This document shows, piece after piece, positions 8,508-15,563 of a stretch of 64,000 nucleotides of DNA (position 1 is the stretch's first letter; every line of letters starts with the position of its first letter). The notes under the pieces are model-generated. The model did not search any database. It had not been told where the DNA came from and worked only from the letters and a program-made list of their open reading frames with translations. The translations under genes and the position numbers were made by a program. The stretch comes from Bacteroides sp. 519 (lineage in GTDB: Bacteria; Bacteroidota; Bacteroidia; Bacteroidales; Bacteroidaceae): NCBI RefSeq assembly GCF_010500955.1, contig NZ_QVMJ01000009.1, forward strand, positions 62,001 through 126,000, written 5' to 3'.

Positions 8508-10121
8508 ATGAAAATCAAAATCGGCATACTTATATTTATCATTATACAAGTTAGTTGTACACAACGGAATAAACTGCACATCTTAGATAAAGCAGAACAA
8601 TATGCATATCAATACAATGATAGTGCACTGATTTTAATAGAAAAAATAGCATCCGGTAAGTTAACAGAAGAAGAACTCGCCCGGTACTATTTAATAGAAA
8701 ACATGATTTCCTACACAAAAGAAAAAGGAAAAATATCCGATTCAACACTTCATATATCCGAGGATTATTTTCGTCGGGTGCTTGATAATAAGCGCCTTGC
8801 CGAAGTATTGTTATTGCAGGGATGGAGTCGTTATATGATGAAAAATTTCGACCACTCGCAGCAAAAGTATAACGAAGCTTTAGGCTTATGGATGCTTTTG
8901 AACGATTCATCAAAAATTATCCGTACTTACCGCGAGCTGAGCTGGGTGGCCAATCGTACCAATCAATTAGATAGTGCTTGTTTATTAATGTATAAAGCAT
9001 TGCCTTACGGTACATCTTTAGATCGGTTACATATTTTCATGAATCTGGGCGATTTGTATGCTGCGAAAGGTAAGTTGCAAGAAGCCATCGATGCTTATAA
9101 TCAATCTTACGTCGAAGCACAGAAAAGGGATAGTCGAAGTATTTATCAAACTATTCGGAATAAATTGGTCGACTTATATCTTCACAACAATATGCACGAA
9201 GAAGCTTTTCGGGAATTAGACGCCTTCCGGAAGATGCGCAAAGGCAGGTACGAGATTTCTTACAGTACTTTGGCCCGTGCCGAGATATGGATGAAGGTAC
9301 ATCAATATGATTCAGCTTGTTATTACTACACCTTAGCTTCGCAATCATTAAATAGCCATGTAGCAACCGAAGCCAACTCGCGCCTGGCCGATCTTTATTC
9401 ACTGAAGGGAGATTATAAAGATGCAGTAAGCGCCTTACGTACTTTTGCCGAATTGTGGGAGTCAAAAGCAGGTACTATGGAGAGCGACCATCTGCGAAAA
9501 GATTATGAAGAAGTGAAATTGAAGAACGAACTAAACGAAACCAAACTGGCTAAACGAAATCGTGAACTATATCTGCTTATATTCTTCATTATTGTATCTC
9601 TCAGTATAATAATAGGATATATTTTTTATTTACGTAATAAAAAGAACAAGGAACAACAACGCTTGAAACAACAAGCCGAGATATTAGAGAAAGAAAACAA
9701 ACTATTAAAGCAGGCCGAAGAGTTAAGTACATTGCGCGAAAAAGAATCGGGATTGCGCGAAGCATTATTTAAAAAGATGACTGTGTTTCATAAAATACCA
9801 TCTTTAGAGAGTGGAAATTCAAAAGATACAGATGATAAGAGGATAATACTGTCGGATAAAGATTGGGAAGAGTTGATGCAAATAGTGAATAGCAGTTACG
9901 ATGGATTTGCCGACCGCCTTAAAAAGGAATATCCTTTATTAACAGCCAAAGATATTCAATTTTGTTGCTTGGTGAAGATTAATGTTACCTTGAAAGACCT
10001 TTCGGATATCTATTGTGTGAGTAAATCGGCTATAACCAAAAAGAAATTCAGAATAAAAACGGAGAAGCTTGGATTTACCGATCCCGATAAAAGTCTGGAT
10101 GATTTCTTAGAGGGTTTTTGA
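8508..10121 (+). CDS. TPR lipoprotein-like membrane regulator with C-terminal HTH
   Basis: This 537-residue protein starts with a signal peptide and lipobox-like IIIQVSCTQ. Residues about 25-340 form tetratricopeptide-like helical repeats. A transmembrane helix follows at about 354-376 (LYLLIFFIIVSLSIIIGYIFYL), then a coiled coil rich in E, K and Q. The last about 75 residues (LTAKDIQFCCLVKINVTLKDLSDIYCVSKSAITKKKFRIK) resemble a LuxR-like helix-turn-helix. This architecture is common in Bacteroidales, where the protein is proposed to sense something outside the inner membrane and control adjacent genes. The propeller gene at 10287, same strand and 165 bases away, is the likely target. The signal is unknown. 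Confidence 0.85.
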   Translation: MKIKIGILIFIIIQVSCTQRNKLHILDKAEQYAYQYNDSALILIEKIASGKLTEEELARYYLIENMISYTKEKGKISDSTLHISEDYFRRVLDNKRLAEVLLLQGWSRYMMKNFDHSQQKYNEALGLWMLLNDSSKIIRTYRELSWVANRTNQLDSACLLMYKALPYGTSLDRLHIFMNLGDLYAAKGKLQEAIDAYNQSYVEAQKRDSRSIYQTIRNKLVDLYLHNNMHEEAFRELDAFRKMRKGRYEISYSTLARAEIWMKVHQYDSACYYYTLASQSLNSHVATEANSRLADLYSLKGDYKDAVSALRTFAELWESKAGTMESDHLRKDYEEVKLKNELNETKLAKRNRELYLLIFFIIVSLSIIIGYIFYLRNKKNKEQQRLKQQAEILEKENKLLKQAEELSTLREKESGLREALFKKMTVFHKIPSLESGNSKDTDDKRIILSDKDWEELMQIVNSSYDGFADRLKKEYPLLTAKDIQFCCLVKINVTLKDLSDIYCVSKSAITKKKFRIKTEKLGFTDPDKSLDDFLEGF

Positions 10122-10230
10122 TAGTAAAAGCATAGATGTCCACCGAGTTTTTTGCAGATTTAGTCTTTATGTGGTTGATTAGTAGTTGTTTAATGTTATA
10201 GTTGTAAGCGGGTACTGTCCACCTGATTTC

Positions 10231-10262
10231 CTTGATGGGGTTGGGTAAAACCTTTACTTTTG
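10231..10262 (+). promoter_or_regulatory. Promoter of the propeller gene at 10287
   Basis: TACTTTTG at 10255-10262 matches TAnnTTTG. CTTG at 10231-10234, 20 bp upstream, is an acceptable -33 element. The transcript would start just before the ATG at 10287. Confidence 0.6.
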
Positions 10263-10286
10263 CCACAAATCAATATTATAGGCATT

Positions 10287-11474
10287 ATGAAAAAGATTAA
10301 ATTACTCTCGTTAATTGCAATTGCTTTGGTGGTATTTCCTATTAATGGAACCTCTCAGGTTGATCCTTTTAAAAAGGCAAAAAAGGTAGCAACCAAAGAA
10401 AAAGTAGGAAATAGTTCGGTAATAGTAGGCAACCCTAAATTGTTTACCGATACCCTTGAAATCCCTTTAAGCTACCTGACCGAAAAAATAGAAGTTCTAA
10501 GGCTAGACGATAGGGAAGAGGCTCTTATTGGAAGAGGCCGGATCAGCATTTCGGATAACTACATTCTGATAAGTAATCAAAAACAAACTCCTTTTAAACT
10601 GTTTGATAAAAAAGGTAAATTCATTACCAATATTGGAGTTTACGGACAAGGCCCCAATGAATACCTCAACACATACGATGAGCAATTAGATGAAAAGAAT
10701 AACCGTATTTATATTCTTCCCTGGCAAAGTAATAAACTATTGGTTTTCGACCTCGAAGGGAATGCGCTTCCTCCCATTCCATTGGCTTTAAGAGTTCCTA
10801 AAGGCAAGTTTGTGGTTGATACCCCAAATTCATTGGTTACTGTAACCACATTACCCTTCGAAGGAATGCCGGCTGTTGTATGGACACAAGATTTGCAAGG
10901 TAACAGAAAGAACTTTGTACCAGCCGGTCATCTTACTGTTCCCAGAGATTTCAGCAATGAAGTAGATGCAGGTCGCAACACATCGGCCTACGATGTTATG
11001 TTGATGGTAATTGTACCACCTCGCCAAGATTCATTATATCATTATAACCATGCAGCTAACAAGCTTGAACCCCGTTTCACCTTGAATTATGGAAATACTG
11101 AAATCTCCTGGCATTCGTATTATGAACTACCTAATCACTTCTGGGGGAATTTTCAGGTTCCGGTTAAACAATCCGCAAATATAACAGTTGGTTCAAAACC
11201 TGCATTCTTTATCGTTGATAAAGAAACATTGTTAGGTAATTATTTTTATGTGTACAATGATTTGGTTGGTAAATCAGATAGGTTAGGATGGCCTTACTTT
11301 AATAATGGTTATTATATTGAAAATCTTGAACCAGCTCAGCTAATTGAAAAAATAGAGAAAGAATTGGCAGACAGTAAATTACCCAAAAACAAAAGAAGTG
11401 AATTACAAAAGCTTCTTGAATCACTCGATCCGGAAGGAAACAATGTATTGATATATGCTAAACTGAAAAAATAG
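10287..11474 (+). CDS. Six-bladed beta-propeller exported protein (GxGPxE family)
   Basis: The protein is 395 residues long from MKKIKLLSLIAIALVV; an upstream in-frame start would lie in the promoter and add only nine residues. It has a cleavable signal peptide ending near NGTSQ and no lipobox. The family hallmark YGQGPNEYL follows a KGKFITNIG strand, as in the Bacteroidales six-bladed propeller proteins (DUF5128-like). Three other genes in the window share the hallmark (18133, 20478, 26168). The biochemical role of the family is not established; a periplasmic or surface scaffold or binding role is likely. It is probably controlled by the TPR-HTH regulator upstream. Confidence 0.8.
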   Translation: MKKIKLLSLIAIALVVFPINGTSQVDPFKKAKKVATKEKVGNSSVIVGNPKLFTDTLEIPLSYLTEKIEVLRLDDREEALIGRGRISISDNYILISNQKQTPFKLFDKKGKFITNIGVYGQGPNEYLNTYDEQLDEKNNRIYILPWQSNKLLVFDLEGNALPPIPLALRVPKGKFVVDTPNSLVTVTTLPFEGMPAVVWTQDLQGNRKNFVPAGHLTVPRDFSNEVDAGRNTSAYDVMLMVIVPPRQDSLYHYNHAANKLEPRFTLNYGNTEISWHSYYELPNHFWGNFQVPVKQSANITVGSKPAFFIVDKETLLGNYFYVYNDLVGKSDRLGWPYFNNGYYIENLEPAQLIEKIEKELADSKLPKNKRSELQKLLESLDPEGNNVLIYAKLKK

Positions 11475-11486
11475 GATAACTTCATA

Positions 11487-11612
11487 GAATGGAAGGAGTT
11501 ATCGCTTCGCTAGGAGTTAAAGGAGTTAAAGCTTTAGATGCTCTGGAGTATCTTAGAGCTATAACTCCTAAGGAGCAAAGCTCCTGATAACTCCCTTTAA
11601 CTCCTTCCATTC
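11487..11612. repeat. TIR element, full copy 1 (126 bp)
   Basis: The element is bounded by 15-bp perfect terminal inverted repeats, GAATGGAAGGAGTTA and TAACTCCTTCCATTC. Its interior is also rich in inverted GGAGTTA/TAACTCC words and could fold into one long hairpin. A second copy at 40550-40673 is nearly identical, with a 2-base deletion and a few substitutions. It encodes no protein and lies between convergent genes, five bases from the stop of the next one. It looks like a small non-autonomous mobile element or a large REP-type hairpin. Confidence 0.85.
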
Positions 11613-11617
11613 TTAAA

Positions 11618-12709
11618 TTATTCCATCGTCATAAACAAATACACAAGCCCTGCTATCGCTATAATACCCAAAAGAACAGCAAAGAAAATCTTCCATTTAC
11701 TATACGGTCTGTCGCCATGAATCTTCCCTGTACAGCCATTTACATAAAAATGATATAATTTATTGTTGAACGAATAAGAAGACATAAATAACGGTAGTAA
11801 TACCAACTTAAACTTTATATCCTGAAATTCGGTATGCGATGACGAAATCCGTTGATGGTCGCCACCAATATCCCTTCTGATGTCACCTTGGATAACCGCA
11901 TCCATTTTTGTTTTTGCTTGCTCAAATCCATCAGTAAACGTAAGGGAGTATTTTTCTGTCAGCATGCCGGCAAGATACCGGTTATCAAATTTAATATACG
12001 CATTCTTATTCCAGTTCTCCAGTTTTCCCAATATGTTTTCCGGAATCAGGCGCGAAGCAGGTACCATTACATCGTCAAAGAACCGCGAAACTCTTCCGCT
12101 AACATAGCGCCATCGTGTTCGGGTTTCTGTTCTTCTGTTTTTGCCACTTCCCACTGTAACAGTGTAAGTATCTCCGCGTTGCCCTTTATAGTCTGTATAT
12201 GTATTGGCATCATACGTCCAGTAAGGAATAAATACGCCTTTCAGCTGGTTAGTGTAGGCTGCCTGTTTTGCTAGCTTGTTGGGAGCAAACCATAGTTTCT
12301 TAATCCATTTACCCATCTGGAGTTGTACATCGGTTTCGGCAACACCAAAGGGCTGAATATAAGCAGGCTTTATTAAACGCTCATAATGAACGTCTGCTTC
12401 CAGAATGGCTGTTCCGCAATACGGGCATACCATCGACTTTTGCTTTTCTTCGAAAGTAGACTGAGCATCGCAATGATGACAGTGAACTACTTTGGTCGAT
12501 TCATGATCGAAACATTCTTCTTCAAAGCGATAAGATTCAAAATCCAGTTCCTCGATATCAGAAACAACTTCAGCCTCTAATAACGTTTCGCTACCGCAAT
12601 AGTCGCAATGCAGGCTTGTTGTTCCTGGTTTATATTTAGCATAAGCACCACAATTGCCACATTTATATGAATCGACCAGTATTGACTCTTTTTCCTGGTT
12701 CTCAACCAT
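11618..12709 (-). CDS. Zinc-ribbon membrane protein (TFIIB-type ribbons, YdjG-like)
   Basis: The protein has 363 residues from MVENQEKESIL; the longer frame only translates the CACGGATT repeat upstream. Two zinc ribbons stand at the N-terminus (CGNCGAYAKYKPGTTSLHCDYCG and CHHCDAQ...MVCPYCG, about residues 13-90). A roughly 200-residue middle domain contains WTYDANTYTDYKGQRGD. One transmembrane helix lies at the C-terminus (FFAVLLGIIAIAGLVYLFM). Zinc ribbon plus C-terminal helix, next to an SPFH gene, resembles ydjG/ydjI of the Bacillus pspA (ydjF) operon, which recruits PspA to stressed membranes. A similar role is inferred; no pspA is seen here. Confidence 0.75.
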   Translation of the reverse strand: MVENQEKESILVDSYKCGNCGAYAKYKPGTTSLHCDYCGSETLLEAEVVSDIEELDFESYRFEEECFDHESTKVVHCHHCDAQSTFEEKQKSMVCPYCGTAILEADVHYERLIKPAYIQPFGVAETDVQLQMGKWIKKLWFAPNKLAKQAAYTNQLKGVFIPYWTYDANTYTDYKGQRGDTYTVTVGSGKNRRTETRTRWRYVSGRVSRFFDDVMVPASRLIPENILGKLENWNKNAYIKFDNRYLAGMLTEKYSLTFTDGFEQAKTKMDAVIQGDIRRDIGGDHQRISSSHTEFQDIKFKLVLLPLFMSSYSFNNKLYHFYVNGCTGKIHGDRPYSKWKIFFAVLLGIIAIAGLVYLFMTME

Positions 12710-12723
12710 ACTATTTGTTATTT

Positions 12724-12828
12724 TGACACGGATTGCACGGATGACACGGATTTTAAGAAACACGGATTATTCATTATTAAATAATATCTGTGTATTATAA
12801 TCCGTGTCATTCCGTGCAATCCGTGTCT
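12724..12828. repeat. Word-mirror repeat (CACGGATT word)
   Basis: Direct copies of CACGGATT/CACGGATGA on the left (12725-12770) face their complements (AATCCGTGTC, ATTCCGTGCA) on the right (12797-12827). It fills the gap between the zinc-ribbon and SPFH genes and could fold into a hairpin with arms of about 30 bp. Confidence 0.85.
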
Positions 12829-12833
12829 GAAAA

Positions 12834-13964
12834 TTAAATATTTAAAGGCGGTGGCATCAGCGTCCACAAAGACTGAAGTTCGTTTAAGCTACCCGCTTCT
12901 ACCCATTCTGCTAAACCTTTTTTCCAAACCAGAGTTTCTTTTGTGATAACCTGTTCTTCGGCCAGTTTTTCCAGCATCTGCATATTGTACGGCCCATTTT
13001 GCTGTCCACCAATAGCTATATAATAAGCCACTTCTGTTGGTATTGGTGGCGGAGTATCACTTGTAGGAGCATTAGTGGTAGGTTGGGTAGAAGTAGGCTG
13101 AGTAGAAGTAATATTCCCTGTCGACTGCATCATTTGTTGTGCCATTGCCATTCCTGCTCCCAGTCCGAGGCCCATACCCGATGTTCCCGACGGATTATTG
13201 GCAGCAGCTTCCATAGCCTTAGCAGCTTTCAGTTTTGTCAGCTTGTCCAGATCAACAACATTGAGTCGGCTTAACTCAAATATCTCTTTCTTCACTTCGT
13301 CGGGCATCGAAATATTTTCGATCAGGAATTTGGTAATATCCATACCATAAGCCGAGAAGTCATCTTTCATAAAGCCGAATATCGCTTCCGAAAGTTCATT
13401 CAGGTTCGAAGCATAAGCCTCAATAGGTAGGTTCGATTCGCCTACAGCATCCGTAAAGCGGGTTACAATAATACTCTTCAGCTGCTCGCATATATCCTGA
13501 GTGGTAAACGTTTGCTGTGTACCTACAATTTCTTTGATAAAGGTTCCCGGATCGGTAATTTTGAATGTGTATACCCCAAATGCCCTAACCTCGACCATAC
13601 CAAAACGGTTGTCGTTCAGTATCATCGGATTTTTGGTACCCCATTTCTGGTCAAGGAAGTTCTTGGAACAAACAAAATAAACCTCTGCCTTAAAAGGACT
13701 ATTGAAACCATATTTCCATCCTTTCAATGTACTAAGAATAGGTAGGTTCTCGGTATTTAACGTATATGTTCCCGGAGTAAAAACATCAGCCAATTGTCCT
13801 TCGTTAATAAACACTGCTGTTTGTCCTTCGCGTACAATTAGTTTGGCATTGTTTTTAATTTCGTTGCCGTGACGTTCGAAACGATGTACTATTGTATCCT
13901 GAATATAATCGGGATATTCAATAATATCAATAAATTCACCTCTAAGTTTTTTTAAAAAGCTCAT
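12834..13964 (-). CDS. SPFH/YdjI-like membrane-scaffold protein with C-terminal GYF_2 domain
   Basis: The start at 13964 (MSFLKKLRGEFIDIIEY) is chosen because the upstream frame consists of translated repeat (TLAYWHIGTLAHWHI). The 376-residue protein has an SPFH/virion-core-like domain over about 1-260, including EGQTAVFINEGQLADVFTPGTYTL. A low-complexity linker rich in Thr, Ser and Pro follows. A GYF_2 domain closes the protein (YYIAIGGQQNGPYNMQMLEKLAEE...TLVWKKGLAEW, about 320-370). In Bacillus, YdjI-type proteins work with PspA at the membrane. Together with the zinc-ribbon and SHOCT genes, all on the minus strand, it suggests a membrane-integrity module; this is inference. Confidence 0.8.
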   Translation of the reverse strand: MSFLKKLRGEFIDIIEYPDYIQDTIVHRFERHGNEIKNNAKLIVREGQTAVFINEGQLADVFTPGTYTLNTENLPILSTLKGWKYGFNSPFKAEVYFVCSKNFLDQKWGTKNPMILNDNRFGMVEVRAFGVYTFKITDPGTFIKEIVGTQQTFTTQDICEQLKSIIVTRFTDAVGESNLPIEAYASNLNELSEAIFGFMKDDFSAYGMDITKFLIENISMPDEVKKEIFELSRLNVVDLDKLTKLKAAKAMEAAANNPSGTSGMGLGLGAGMAMAQQMMQSTGNITSTQPTSTQPTTNAPTSDTPPPIPTEVAYYIAIGGQQNGPYNMQMLEKLAEEQVITKETLVWKKGLAEWVEAGSLNELQSLWTLMPPPLNI

Positions 13965-13980
13965 GATATTTAATTTTATA

Positions 13981-14179
13981 ATGTGCCAATATGCTAATGT
14001 GCCAATAGTTCTAATGTGCCAATGTGCTAATGTGCCAATGTGCCAATATGCCAATGTGGATAATGTGCTAATTTCTAATGTGCTAACGTACCAATACAAT
14101 TAATAATTATATAATTAATGCGCAGCCAATTGACACATTGGCATATTCTCACATTGGCACATTAGAAATTGGCACATTA
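13981..14179. repeat. Word-mirror repeat (ATGTGCCAAT word)
   Basis: About ten imperfect direct copies of ATGTGCCAAT or ATGTGCTA at 13981-14095 face the complement ACATTGGCAC at 14132-14178. The right arm runs into the stop codon of the SHOCT gene. The segment GCGCAGCCAATT (14119) plus the same word also occur around 45268-45415, so the two loci share more than the word. Confidence 0.85.
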
Positions 14180-14392
14180 TCCTATTAATTTCTTTTTTTG
14201 TTTTTGAAATTCTTCTTCAGTAATGATTCCTCTGTTTTTGAGTTCATTCAGTTTATAAAGTTCTTCTGATATAAAATCTGCATTTCGTGTACCCGGAAAC
14301 TTGCCCGGATGTCGTTTGGCCAGGAAAGATCTGACCAATCCTGATATGATGGCAACAGCCAAAACTATAACAATGATTCTTATTATTCCCAT
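14177..14392 (-). CDS. Small membrane protein with SHOCT domain
   Basis: The start at 14392 (MGIIRIIVIVLAVAI) gives 71 residues; the upstream alternative adds a poorly fitting MLKRCIFVFY. One transmembrane helix at about 3-22 is followed by a short basic linker. The C-terminal SHOCT motif reads LYKLNELKNRGIITEEEFQKQKKKLIG, with the typical GxITEEEFxxxKxxLL pattern. SHOCT domains are thought to mediate oligomerisation of membrane-associated proteins. It is likely the first gene of the minus-strand trio with the SPFH and zinc-ribbon genes. Its stop codon is embedded in the end of the adjacent word repeat. Confidence 0.75.
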   Translation of the reverse strand: MGIIRIIVIVLAVAIISGLVRSFLAKRHPGKFPGTRNADFISEELYKLNELKNRGIITEEEFQKQKKKLIG

Positions 14393-14434
14393 ATAAAACA
14401 CGAAGATACATCTTTTTAGCAAAAAGTGATGTAT

Positions 14435-14491
14435 TGTGACGTAAATGTGACGTAAAAAAGTTGTTCGTAAGTTGTTATAATCATAAATTTG
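14435..14491 (+). promoter_or_regulatory. Promoter P1 with two TGTGACGTAA iterons
   Basis: Two direct copies of TGTGACGTAA start at 14435 and 14446 (11-bp step). TTG at 14461-14463 and TAAATTTG at 14484-14491 follow with a 20-bp spacer. Distances from the last iteron to -33 (15 bp) and to -7 (38 bp) are identical to promoter P2 at 17945-18022. P1 is therefore a paralogous promoter, likely bound by the same regulator as P2. Confidence 0.75.
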
Positions 14492-14528
14492 TATCCCAAT
14501 AAGTTAATCCTTTTTTAAAGAATAAGAT

Positions 14529-14561
14529 ATGAAAAACATTTATTATTTTCTATTGATATGA
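14529..14561 (+). pseudogene. Truncated micro-ORF after promoter P1
   Basis: An ATG 38 bases after the P1 -7 element reads MKNIYYFLLI and stops. Only about 17 bases of the original gene precede the left arm of the inverted repeat at 14546. The start of a small exported peptide, cut off by insertion of the hairpin element, is the likeliest reading. A functional 10-residue peptide cannot be excluded. Confidence 0.4.
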
Positions 14562-14641
14562 ATGCCCTACGGGCAACTGCATACAATATGGACTACGCCT
14601 AATGCTCCTAATGCCCAGAGGGCATTCATATCAATAGAAAA
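14546..14641. repeat. 96-bp element with 23-bp perfect inverted arms (REP-like)
   Basis: The arms TTTTCTATTGATATGAATGC... (14546-14568) and their perfect complement (14619-14641) enclose a 50-base loop. A second, smaller hairpin, GCCCTACGGGC, lies at 14564-14574. Two stem-loops with a CCTACGGG core resemble REP/BIME-type sequences mobilised by REP-associated tyrosine transposases. No such transposase is in the window. Confidence 0.7.
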
Positions 14642-14660
14642 AACAAAACATACAAATACA

Positions 14661-14677
14661 AATCCCCGTAGGGGATT
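14661..14677. repeat. Short hairpin AATCCCCGTAGGGGATT
   Basis: A 7-bp perfect stem with a 3-base loop, sharing the CCCC-GTA-GGGG style of the preceding element. There is no following T-run, so it is probably a further REP-type unit and not a terminator. Confidence 0.6.
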
Positions 14678-14747
14678 CATAAAATAAAAAATATAAAACA
14701 CTTAAAACACTTGTTTTACCTCTCAGAAAATGTTTTTTCGCAATTTT

Positions 14748-14850
14748 GCTATCACTGCTATCACTAACCATTTTAATAAGCTGAAAATCAATTAATTATG
14801 CTAGTGATGGATCTAGTGATAGTAAAATATATCTACCACTGGTGTCACTA
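14748..14850. repeat. GCTATCACT / AGTGATAG inverted words
   Basis: GCTATCACTGCTATCACTAA (14748-14767) faces CTAGTGATGGATCTAGTGAT (14801-14820), with a further weaker CCACTGGTGTCACTA copy near 14836-14850. It is part of the 1.17-kb gene-free stretch 14393-15563, which holds P1, its dead micro-ORF and a succession of repeats, with no supportable gene. Confidence 0.6.
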
Positions 14851-14902
14851 AATTAATTAAGGAAATATGTATTAACTACTTCATAATCAAGAATATAGAT
14901 TA

Positions 14903-14957
14903 TCGGGAACTTTGCTCCTTATACTAAAGCGATAACGCCTTCCATTCTGTAATATCA
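14903..14957. repeat. Decayed fragment of the TIR element
   Basis: ACTTTGCTCCT and CGATAACGCCTTCCATTC resemble the interior and right terminus of the element at 11487, but with substitutions and missing parts. Beyond it, from about 14985 to 15045, weak palindromes (AGTCTATACT, AATAGTCTGGACTATT) are centred 44 bp apart and may be the decayed end of a phased array. Confidence 0.45.
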
Positions 14958-15173
14958 AGGATTCGTGCTATATATAACTTGCCGATAAGTCTATACTATT
15001 CTATGGAAAACTATGGATTATTTGACCAAATAGTCTGGACTATTCTACCGAAAAGTGCCTTGATATAATTGAAATACTAAGTTGTGCTGAGTTTTTTTGT
15101 TTGATAATCAGTAAATTACAGTACCACTGATTTTTTTATCCTGAAACAAAAGTACCACGGTTATTTTAGGCTT

Positions 15174-15275
15174 GAGAAAAAAGTCTCATGCTGGTGGTAC
15201 AAAAGTATCACAACTAAGATACTTTTGTATCATGCTTGTGGCACTTTTGTACCACAGGCGTGATACAAAATAAAG
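15174..15275. repeat. Phased palindrome array, five units at 22 bp
   Basis: Units start at 15174, 15196, 15218, 15240 and 15262, exactly 22 bp apart. Cores are GAGAAAAAAGTCTC, GGTACAAAAGTATC, GATACTTTTGTATC, GGCACTTTTGTACC and a half unit GATACAAAA. Units 2 and 4 extend to 18-bp palindromes with GTG/CAC ends. The centre is AAAA in unit 2 and TTTT in units 3 and 4. Spacers differ. Confidence 0.8.
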
Positions 15276-15306
15276 AGTTCACAAGCAATTACCCTTTAGG
15301 GTAAAA

Positions 15307-15411
15307 TTTGAACTGCATTTGCACCTTAAATGAACTGCATTTGCATGCTAAATGAACTGCATTTAAGGTGCAAATGAACTGCATTTGAGGTGCAAATGAA
15401 CTTCATTTTTG
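15307..15411. repeat. Phased array, 22-bp tandem units (GAACTGC/CATTT)
   Basis: Four exact 22-bp units begin with GAACTGCATTT at 15310, 15332, 15354 and 15376, and a partial fifth is at 15398. The spacer half of units 1-2 (ATTTGCACCTTAAAT in unit 1) is the reverse complement of that in unit 3 (ATTTAAGGTGCAAAT), so the intervening block is inverted midway through the array. AAATG and CATTT give each unit a palindromic outline. The array lies upstream of the regulator at 15564. Confidence 0.85.
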
Positions 15412-15505
15412 GTTCAGTTTGGGGCTGTGTTTTTATTCAATTCCCAATCTGATTTGAACCAAATTGATAATGCAGGCTAATTTGAATCCATTTTTATATG
15501 TTAAT

Positions 15506-15529
15506 TGCAAACTTATAATTATGTTTGCA
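15506..15529 (+). promoter_or_regulatory. Promoter of the regulator at 15564 with overlapping palindrome
   Basis: TATGTTTG at 15520-15527 matches TAnnTTTG, and the ATG follows 36 bases later. TGCAAAC (15506-15512) and GTTTGCA (15523-15529) form an inverted repeat covering the -7 element, a plausible operator. Confidence 0.6.
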
Positions 15530-15563
15530 TACTAATACGAATAAACAATTATACCTAGGCACA

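Noticed and set aside
10138..10223. Repeated TGTCCACC motif upstream of the propeller gene (also at 27457)
   Set aside because: Only three short, irregularly spaced occurrences; too weak to call an operator.
12710..12763. N-terminal extension of the zinc-ribbon protein (MFLKIRVIRAIRVK...)
   Set aside because: It is translated CACGGATT repeat; the ATG at 12709 is the sensible start.
13965..14099. Long N-terminal extension of the SPFH protein (MYWYVSTLEISTLSTLAYWHI...)
   Set aside because: It is only the translated word repeat; the start at 13964 fits the domain and spacing.
14393..15563. Hidden gene in the 1.17-kb gap
   Set aside because: No frame of useful length with a plausible start exists on either strand; the stretch is a succession of repeats plus promoter P1.
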